A stretch of 64,000 bases of DNA from contig NZ_JAEDAK010000002.1 of the NCBI RefSeq assembly GCF_016093275.1, positions 186,001 to 250,000 on the forward strand, in the 5' to 3' direction. The translations under genes and the position numbers were made by a program. This document shows positions 57,945 to 64,000 of this stretch, in pieces. Within the stretch, counting starts at the first letter, position 1, and every line of letters starts with the position of its first letter. This DNA comes from Inhella proteolytica (GTDB lineage: Bacteria; Pseudomonadota; Gammaproteobacteria; Burkholderiales; Burkholderiaceae_C). The notes below the pieces were generated by a model. The model made no database searches, was not told the DNA's origin, and worked only from the letters and a program-made list of their open reading frames with translations.

Positions 57945-59078
57945 TCACGCCGCTTCGAACAAGCGCTCCCCCGTCAACCGCTGATGCTCCCGCACCGCAA
58001 ACCGGTCTGTCATGCCTGCCAAGTAGTCCGCCACAGCGCGCGCGGGTTCCGCTTCCCGCGCCTCCGGCACGCCAGTTTGCAGATAGATGGCGAACAAGTC
58101 CGCCAAGAGTTTCTGGGCCAGGACGCGCTGGGATTCGACTTGCGGATGCCGGTACAGGCGCGCAAAGAGGAACCGCTTCAGGTCTCTCAGTTGCCCAGCG
58201 ACCTCCGCGCTGTAGCCAACGAGCATAGGCGCCGCCCGCACATCGTCGACCGTCAGCACGCCTGCAGATTGCAAGCGCTGCTGCGTCGCCAGCACCAAGT
58301 CCTGGACGCCTGTGCGCAAAAGCCGTCGCAGGGTGGTGTACAGCAGCACCCGCGAACTGAGTGGACCCTTCTGCTCGCTCTCCACCTGGCGCACCAGCTC
58401 CGCCAGGAAAGGCTGCTCCAGCCAATCCTCAGCATTCAGCAAACCGGAGCGCACACCGTCATCGACATCGTGGGCGCAGTACGCAAGCTCATCTGCCAAG
58501 TTGCACAGTTGCGCCTCCAGGCTAGGCTGCCGCCCCGCCAGGAAGCGCGCGGCGACACCACCCGGTTCTTGCGCATCCAGCAGCTGGGCATTCTGGGCAC
58601 TGCAGTGCTTGAGAATGCCCTCGCGTGTTTCAAAGCAAAGGTTCAAACCAGGAAACTCGGCGTACCGGCGCTCAAGCCAGTCCACCACCCTCAAGCTTTG
58701 AAGGTTGTGCTCGAAGCCTCCATGCGTGGCCATGCATGCGTTCAGCGTGTCCTGGCCAGCATGACCAAACGGTGTGTGTCCGAGATCGTGCGCCAGCGCA
58801 ATGGCCTCGGTCAGATCCTCATTCAGTTGGAGGTTCCTAGCCATCGAACGTGCGAGCTGAGCCACTTCCAGCGAATGTGTCAGGCGCGTTCGAAACAAGT
58901 CCCCTTCATGATTCAGAAAGACCTGCGTCTTGTAGACCAAGCGCCTGAACGCCGAACAGTGGACGATTCGATCCCGATCGCGCTGGAAGTCGTCACGATC
59001 CCAAGCTGCCTGTTCGGCGACTCGGCGGCCCCGCGTGTGCTGCGGGTTGCATGCGTAGGACGCCCAGCCGGTGCTCAC
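57945..59078 (-). CDS. dgt: Deoxyguanosinetriphosphate triphosphohydrolase
   Basis: A 377-residue HD-domain enzyme hydrolysing dGTP (and often other dNTPs) to the nucleoside and tripolyphosphate. The metal-binding HD motif is in ALAHDLGHTPFGHAG, preceded by FRTRLTHSLEVAQLARS, and the later ELAYCAHDVDDGVRSGL contributes the last ligand. The start is a GTG that overlaps the aroB stop by 4 nt (GTGA); no ATG fits. The N-terminal DRDRIVHCSAFRRLVYKTQV block is family-typical. Last gene of the aroK-aroB-dgt run. Confidence 0.93.
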   Translation of the reverse strand: MSTGWASYACNPQHTRGRRVAEQAAWDRDDFQRDRDRIVHCSAFRRLVYKTQVFLNHEGDLFRTRLTHSLEVAQLARSMARNLQLNEDLTEAIALAHDLGHTPFGHAGQDTLNACMATHGGFEHNLQSLRVVDWLERRYAEFPGLNLCFETREGILKHCSAQNAQLLDAQEPGGVAARFLAGRQPSLEAQLCNLADELAYCAHDVDDGVRSGLLNAEDWLEQPFLAELVRQVESEQKGPLSSRVLLYTTLRRLLRTGVQDLVLATQQRLQSAGVLTVDDVRAAPMLVGYSAEVAGQLRDLKRFLFARLYRHPQVESQRVLAQKLLADLFAIYLQTGVPEAREAEPARAVADYLAGMTDRFAVREHQRLTGERLFEAA

Positions 59079-60223
59079 TTTGTGACGGAAGCGCTGTGAC
59101 TCGCGATCGCCTCCAACGCCAGGGCGTCAGGTGCCACCTGCAGGCAGGCCTGGCCCAGCACGGGAATCAAAACATACCGGATAGATCCCGCCGCAGCCTT
59201 TTTGTCACCTCGCATAAGTTGCAGGAACCGCTCCGGATCCAGGTACGGCGCGCGAACAGGAAGCTGGGCCCGCTCCAGGAGAGACTTCAAGCGCTGCAGC
59301 AACTGTGAATCGAGGCCGAGCGCACGAACCGAGAGTTCTGTCGCCATCAACATGCCCAAAGCCACCGCCTCACCATGCAGCAGGGCTCCGTAGCCTAGGC
59401 CGGCTTCCAAGGCATGGCCAAAGGTATGGCCGAAATTCAAAATGGCCCGGACACCACCCTCTCGCTCATCCGCAGCAACGACGGCCGCCTTGATCTCACA
59501 GGCGCGCCGCACCGCGGTCATCAGCGCTGTGTGGTCACGCGCCATCAGCGCATCCATATTGCGCTCCAACCAAGCAAAGAACGCAGGGTCAGCCACCGGT
59601 CCGTATTTGATGACCTCGGCAAGCCCTGCGCTGTATTCCCGCGCTGGCAAGGTACCTAGCACATCAAGGTCGGCCCACACCGCCTGGGGCTGGTGGAAGG
59701 CGCCAACCAAGTTTTTGCCCTGCGGCAGATTGATACCCGTCTTGCCGCCCACCGAGGAATCAACCTGGGCTAGGAGCGTCGTGGGGACCTGCACAAAGCA
59801 CACCCCCCGCATGTAAATCGCCGCCGCAAACCCGGTCAAATCGCCAATCACGCCACCGCCCAGGGCAAACAACACCACATCCCGGTCCGCACCCAAGTCA
59901 GCCAACTTTCCCAAGATGGCTTGCAGACTGCTCCACTCCTTAGCCACTTCGCCATCTGGAGCGACGTGCAATTCAACTGCAGCAAACCTGGTGCGAAGCG
60001 CGCTGATCAGGCGTGATGAGTACAGCGGCGCTACAACCGGATTGCTGATCACAACAGCAAGCCGCCCACCCAACTGAGCTTCAGCCAAACAGCCAAGCCA
60101 ATCTAGTTGCCCGATATGGATTGGGTAACTCCGATCTCCTAGATCGATGCTTAAAGCGTGCGGGGGAGGGGAGCCGGCTTCAAAGGCCTGGATCTCCAAC
60201 GCGAATGGTGCTCTTGAGCTCAT
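59075..60223 (-). CDS. aroB: 3-dehydroquinate synthase
   Basis: A 382-residue NAD- and metal-dependent enzyme, the second step of the shikimate pathway. ALGGGVIGDLTGFAAAIYMRG, VPTTLLAQVDSSVGGKTGIN and the metal-binding histidines of NFGHTFGHALE with downstream LLHGEAVALGM are visible. The protein has about 22 extra N-terminal residues before the usual SIDLGDRSYPIHIG start; the overlap with the aroK stop (ATGA) supports that longer start and no other start codon lies nearby. Confidence 0.95.
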   Translation of the reverse strand: MSSRAPFALEIQAFEAGSPPPHALSIDLGDRSYPIHIGQLDWLGCLAEAQLGGRLAVVISNPVVAPLYSSRLISALRTRFAAVELHVAPDGEVAKEWSSLQAILGKLADLGADRDVVLFALGGGVIGDLTGFAAAIYMRGVCFVQVPTTLLAQVDSSVGGKTGINLPQGKNLVGAFHQPQAVWADLDVLGTLPAREYSAGLAEVIKYGPVADPAFFAWLERNMDALMARDHTALMTAVRRACEIKAAVVAADEREGGVRAILNFGHTFGHALEAGLGYGALLHGEAVALGMLMATELSVRALGLDSQLLQRLKSLLERAQLPVRAPYLDPERFLQLMRGDKKAAAGSIRYVLIPVLGQACLQVAPDALALEAIASHSASVTK

Positions 60224-60762
60224 GCGCCCAGTCTATTCGGCGGCGCAACGTGCCCACCGAGCTCTAACTGCATGCAAATCCAGTGGACGAGACCCCAGAT
60301 CGTCGGCCTGTTGGCATCGACGACATAGTGCGCGGTCTGCCGGTACAAGGGATCGCGCACCGCTGAAAGCTCCCGGAGCTTTCGCAATGCATCAACCCCC
60401 TGCAACAAAGGACGTTTGCTGTCGTGCCTCAGCCGGCGTGCGAGTTCCTCGGGCGTACTGCGCAAGTAGAAGACCAAGCAGCGCTTGCGCAGCAGCTCTC
60501 GATTCTCCTGCCGCAGCACGATCCCGCCTCCCGTCGCTAAAACCAAGGGGCCGGAGCGCTCGACCTGCTCTCGAAGTACCCGGGCCTCCACATCGCGGAA
60601 GGCTGGTTCTCCGCAGCTTTCAAAGTACTCGCGGATGGGACACCTCAGCCGAGACTCAATTACAGAGTCGGTGTCGTCGGTATCCCATCCGTAATGCTGG
60701 CCGAGTAGGCGGGCCACACTGGATTTGCCACTGCCGGGCAAACCCACGAGGCCAATGATCAC
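60220..60762 (-). CDS. aroK: Shikimate kinase
   Basis: A 180-residue P-loop kinase phosphorylating shikimate. Walker A is GLPGSGKSS, the shikimate-binding region has DTDDTDSVIE and the GEPAFRDVE arginine, and LATGGGIVLRQENRELL and the LID segment follow. The start is a GTG overlapping the stop of the Ig-like lipoprotein gene by 4 nt (GTGA), so the kinase is translationally coupled to the unusual upstream gene. aroB overlaps its stop. Confidence 0.95.
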   Translation of the reverse strand: MIIGLVGLPGSGKSSVARLLGQHYGWDTDDTDSVIESRLRCPIREYFESCGEPAFRDVEARVLREQVERSGPLVLATGGGIVLRQENRELLRKRCLVFYLRSTPEELARRLRHDSKRPLLQGVDALRKLRELSAVRDPLYRQTAHYVVDANRPTIWGLVHWICMQLELGGHVAPPNRLGA

Positions 60763-62912
60763 GGGCAGGTAGTCGGAGAGGCCGATTGATATGCAGCAGC
60801 GTCAGACTCAAGTCTCAGAGACACAGTGGCGCCGCTTTGCAGGCCACTAGGAGACTTGAGCTTGAAGAAGATTGAGCCTTGACTAGTGATCGGATCAAAC
60901 TCATAAATCACACTGCCAGCGCTGGGCTGATCCGTACTCGGGATGGGGCTTCCGGCCACCACCCGGACGGACAGCCCCGCTGTACCCTCGACTTCAAGTG
61001 TAGTGCCAGCCGCCATCGGGTTAAACGCTACCGGGTTGGCATCCGAGAGCACGATTGAAACGCTTCCGCGTCGGGCGCTCGTGATCAACTGTGTCCCATG
61101 CACATTGATAAAGGGCAGCTTCACCGGTTTATCACTGGGCTCATAGCTGATAAGGAGATCCCTTACCCCTGGGCAGCTTCCAACCGCTTTCACAAGCGAG
61201 TCATTTGGAGCGGATGTTCCCCATACCGGGGACGCCTCGGAGGTTGAGAGGATGGTCTGCATTGCGCGACGAACATATGCTTTGCCGTCACCGAAACTTT
61301 GTGTACAAGTTCCTGGCCGTGAAGGCATGCTGCGATCCAAATCAAGCAATGATGAACTCGACAATTTACAAGCTAGCGATCCCGTAAATCCAAGAGAAAT
61401 AAATTGGTCCTCAACCACATTAAATCCGGTCTGCGTCCCGGGGTCGAAGTTCAACAAACGGTCTACAAAGGCGTCGCCGAGATCTTGATACGGCTCACCT
61501 GCCGTATATACGTTATCCCCATTGCTATCAAGGAATGACTTCTCGCCCAAAGCGTAGGCCAACAGAGTTACACGCCCATCAAGAGGCCTCGGATTGCTGC
61601 TAACGTAGTTAGCTGAAGTCCGGGATATACCGTTAACCATTGTGGTCTGACGCGTCGCCTCCACCTGACCGCTCTCAGTTACGAAGTTAATAGCCGTACC
61701 ATTGGGTACCGGGTTACCCATTCGGTCAGACGCTATTACATTGAATATATTAGTCGTTCCGTCGCGATTGTAACCTTCGATATTCAAAGTCTGCGCGGAA
61801 AGCGAGAAGTTTAGCTGAGAGGGCAATCCAACAGCGATTGCCAGGCTACTGGAAACTGTGGAAATGGTGCTGCTGCTGAGGGTGGCCTTAACTCGAACCG
61901 GCGTGGGCACTGTACCGGAATTGACACGCACGATAACTTCCCCATTCGAGTCAGTCTTCTTGGTTACCTTTCCACTTCCTCCATCAACAAGCAGACCACC
62001 GGCAAGTGTCGTTGGCTCCAATTCCACAAGACGCTCAGGAACGCCGTTACCATTTGCGTCTACGACTTTGAACTTGACGTTCGAGTTTTCCACGTAGCCG
62101 CTGCCCTTTAGGTAGATAGTTTCCGGGCTAGCAGATACGAAACTAATGCTCGAAACAGCAGGCGAAGTGAGCCCGATATTAAGGCTGGCCGTCAGGCTGG
62201 TGCCGGTGACAACGACCTGCAAGGCATCTGACGCCGCCACCGCTCCACAACCGTTGTCGCGGTAGGTAAAGACCGCGCGGCCCGTCGTTGTTGTCAAGTT
62301 CGCAGGCGTCAAGGTGGCCTTGCCGTTCACGACGCAACTGGACGTCGCCGCAACGTTGACGGGTGAACCCGCGGTAATGCCCGCCAACTGCACGGTCAAG
62401 CTCGTCTGCCCGTATGCCGCAAGCGTGGACACATCGCTCGTGAAGCTGCCGATGGTCACATTGGTTGCGGTCATCTGAAAGCCGGTGCTCCCGCTGTACT
62501 CGACATCGTTGACCTTCACCTTTGCCACCACAGTGTCAGCCCCTGTAGCGGATGTGGTATTCGGGGCCACCTGCACGGTCGCAACGCCGTTCGCATCGGT
62601 CAAGGCGGAGGGCGCGCTGAAGCTACCCATGCCGAGGGTGGTACTAAAGCCAACGACTACACCCGGCAAGCCGGCACCGGCCTTGTTCTTGACCGTAACC
62701 GTGACGGTCGCAGGGCTGACTGAGGTGACCGTACTGCTTGAGAGAGTAACGCCGACGTTCACTGCAGCCGTCGGAACTCCATTACCGCCGCCTCCGGTGA
62801 CAGGCGTACCGGCCGTGCCACCACCACCACCACAGGCAGCAACGGCGAGCAGCATAAGCAGAGAGCCTACGAATCGTAAGCCGCGCTCAGACTTGGAAAT
62901 CATTTTCCACAT
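60759..62912 (-). CDS. Ig-like-domain surface lipoprotein between pilQ and aroK
   Basis: A 717-residue lipoprotein I do not recognise by name. Signal peptide with lipobox AVAAC, Cys27; then a glycine/threonine-rich linker (28-50) and about four bacterial Ig-like domains of the invasin/Big_1 type (about 52-147, 151-247, 258-360, 374-460), each with the pattern VTVKN-x-GAGLPG or VVDANGNGVPE followed by TDANG or TDSNGE. An EF-hand-like loop DSNGDNVYTAGE lies at 462-473 and two or more cysteine pairs are present. The C-terminal 230 residues form no domain I recognise. It starts 29 nt after pilQ and overlaps aroK by 4 nt. Probably an exported adhesin-like or pilus-linked protein (inference). Confidence 0.75.
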   Translation of the reverse strand: MWKMISKSERGLRFVGSLLMLLAVAACGGGGGTAGTPVTGGGGNGVPTAAVNVGVTLSSSTVTSVSPATVTVTVKNKAGAGLPGVVVGFSTTLGMGSFSAPSALTDANGVATVQVAPNTTSATGADTVVAKVKVNDVEYSGSTGFQMTATNVTIGSFTSDVSTLAAYGQTSLTVQLAGITAGSPVNVAATSSCVVNGKATLTPANLTTTTGRAVFTYRDNGCGAVAASDALQVVVTGTSLTASLNIGLTSPAVSSISFVSASPETIYLKGSGYVENSNVKFKVVDANGNGVPERLVELEPTTLAGGLLVDGGSGKVTKKTDSNGEVIVRVNSGTVPTPVRVKATLSSSTISTVSSSLAIAVGLPSQLNFSLSAQTLNIEGYNRDGTTNIFNVIASDRMGNPVPNGTAINFVTESGQVEATRQTTMVNGISRTSANYVSSNPRPLDGRVTLLAYALGEKSFLDSNGDNVYTAGEPYQDLGDAFVDRLLNFDPGTQTGFNVVEDQFISLGFTGSLACKLSSSSLLDLDRSMPSRPGTCTQSFGDGKAYVRRAMQTILSTSEASPVWGTSAPNDSLVKAVGSCPGVRDLLISYEPSDKPVKLPFINVHGTQLITSARRGSVSIVLSDANPVAFNPMAAGTTLEVEGTAGLSVRVVAGSPIPSTDQPSAGSVIYEFDPITSQGSIFFKLKSPSGLQSGATVSLRLESDAAAYQSASPTTCP

Positions 62913-62941
62913 ACCTCTTACTCCATTCCCTTTCCTGCGAC

Positions 62942-64000
62942 TTAACGCAGACTGGCGCGCTCGCTGACAACCTTGGGTGTCAAGAAGATCAGCAATTCGG
63001 TCTTGTTAGCGATCCGAGACTTGTTCCGGAACAAGGCCCCCATGTAGGGAATATCGCCCAGGAGTGGCACCTTGTTGATGTTGTCTATCTCTTCCAGGGT
63101 GAAGATGCCACCAATCACTACGGTTCCACCATTTTCGACAAGCACTTGTGTCTTGACGTGCTTGTTATTGATCGCAAAGCCAGCAGGTGTCAGCACGCCG
63201 CGGCTATCCTTATTCACGTCGACGTCAAGAATCACATTACCTTCCGGCGTGATCTGCGGAGTGACCTCTAGCTTGAGGACAGCCTTCTTGAACGTAACGG
63301 CTGTCGCGCCATTCTGTGCCGACCCTAAATACGGGATCTCCTCCCCTTGCTCGATCAGCGCTTTGACCTGGTCCGCAGTGATCACGCGAGGACTTGAGAC
63401 AATCTTGCCTTTTCCGTCGGCTTCAAGCGCTGAAAGCTCCAGATTCAAGAACCGATTGGCCGTTGCACTGAAGAGCGTGGCGGCTATCGTTGCGGCCCCG
63501 ACACTGTTGATGGCTGTCGCCGGCAAATTAATAAATTGACTGTTCGTGAAGTCAACCTGAGGAGACTGATTTGTTTGATAACCTGACGCGGCATAGTTGC
63601 CACCAAATGACAGATAGTTGTTTCCGCCGACCGAGTAACCTGGAATACCTCCCTGCAGCCCCCGCATGTCGGTAGCACCCAATTTAACCCCGAGTGAACG
63701 GCCAAACTTATCGTCTGCCTCAACAATTCGAGCCTCAATCAGCACCTGTCGAATGGGCACATCAATCCTCTGCACCAAGCCTTGTATTTCTTCAAGCTTC
63801 GCGGGGATATCAGTGACGAACACCTGATTTGTGCGCGGTTCGGGATTCACACTACCGCGTGGAGACAAAACACGTGCTCCTTGTGCCGCGCCAGTACCGC
63901 TGGAGCCGGCGGAGCCTGCACCTGACAGCACCTTCACAACATCTTCGGCCTTGATGTAATTGAGTTGGAACGCCTGGGTGCGGGTAGGCTCAAGTTGGGC
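62942..64000 (-). CDS. pilQ: Type IV pilus secretin PilQ, C-terminal part (truncated by window edge)
   Basis: The frame is open to the right edge, so the start is outside the window; 352 residues are visible. They include the end of the N1/N-domain region (FQLNYIKAEDVV; NQVFVTDIPAKLEEIQGLVQRIDVP), then the secretin barrel domain with ILIEARIVEADD-type start (QVLIEARIVEADDKF), the SSPRVITADQVKALIEQGEEIPY block and VPLLGDIPYMGALFRN near the end. PilQ is the outer-membrane pore for type IV pili. The gene would belong to a pilMNOPQ operon extending rightwards. Confidence 0.96.
   Translation of the reverse strand, partial: AQLEPTRTQAFQLNYIKAEDVVKVLSGAGSAGSSGTGAAQGARVLSPRGSVNPEPRTNQVFVTDIPAKLEEIQGLVQRIDVPIRQVLIEARIVEADDKFGRSLGVKLGATDMRGLQGGIPGYSVGGNNYLSFGGNYAASGYQTNQSPQVDFTNSQFINLPATAINSVGAATIAATLFSATANRFLNLELSALEADGKGKIVSSPRVITADQVKALIEQGEEIPYLGSAQNGATAVTFKKAVLKLEVTPQITPEGNVILDVDVNKDSRGVLTPAGFAINNKHVKTQVLVENGGTVVIGGIFTLEEIDNINKVPLLGDIPYMGALFRNKSRIANKTELLIFLTPKVVSERASLR

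Overview
This 64 kb window is high-GC bacterial chromosome, almost certainly from a betaproteobacterium of the order Burkholderiales (Leptothrix/Rubrivivax/Roseateles/Ideonella-like). The pointers are the runs dgt-aroB-aroK-pilQ and gltBD, the six-gene mlaFEDACB operon, the pilB-pilC-pilD-coaE-zapD-yacG block, and ispB diverging from rplU-rpmA-obgE-proB. No genus can be fixed from sequence alone. Most of the window is core genome. I see no CRISPR array, no rRNA and no prophage. Genes are packed very tightly: many neighbours share 1 or 4 nt of stop/start (TGATG, ATGA, GTGA, TTGA). No stretch longer than 300 bases lacks a gene.

Layout. 1-7.6 kb: accessory and metabolic genes (alpha/beta hydrolase fragment, methyltransferase, two paralogous periplasmic solute-binding proteins, a DUF2167 protein with a membrane partner, a FemAB/GNAT-like acyltransferase, a GNAT enzyme, 6-phosphofructokinase). 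7.6-13.5 kb: an oxidation cluster (coniferyl-aldehyde-type dehydrogenase, Tat-signal small protein, GMC oxidoreductase), an amidase, and a membrane-anchored protein with two bL12-C-terminal-like repeats. 13.5-21.2 kb: hemA, a GNAT enzyme, prfA-prmC, an outer-membrane-like protein, grxD-ubiX, then proS and a lytic transglycosylase on the other strand. 21.3-26.1 kb: rppH, then rplU-rpmA-obgE-proB, ispB and a tRNA-Pro(CGG). 26.2-31.8 kb: pilB-pilC-pilD-coaE-zapD-yacG.

31.7-39.2 kb is a central-carbon block: tal-pgi-HAD phosphatase on the minus strand, a secreted subtilase, and zwf-hexR on the plus strand with a HexR-like operator just upstream of zwf. 39.2-43.2 kb is the complete Mla phospholipid-transport operon (mlaF-E-D-A-C-B). 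43.4-50.7 kb is a pilin, minor pilins and PilY1. 50.8-57.1 kb is gltB-gltD. 57.1-57.9 kb holds a REP-associated-type transposase bounded by imperfect inverted repeats. 57.9-64 kb holds pilQ (partial), an Ig-like-domain lipoprotein, aroK, aroB and dgt.

How it fits together. Type IV pilus genes occur in three places: motor, platform and peptidase; minor pilins and PilY1; and the secretin PilQ. The most unusual item is the 717-residue Ig-like lipoprotein gene between pilQ and aroK, which is joined to aroK by a 4-nt stop/start overlap. It is a reasonable candidate for an uncharacterised pilus-linked surface protein. Other points of interest are the tandem bL12-like membrane protein, the mixed G/K active-site signature of the phosphofructokinase, a terminator-like hairpin in the proS leader, and the HexR operator. 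I found no convincing wholly new multi-gene system.
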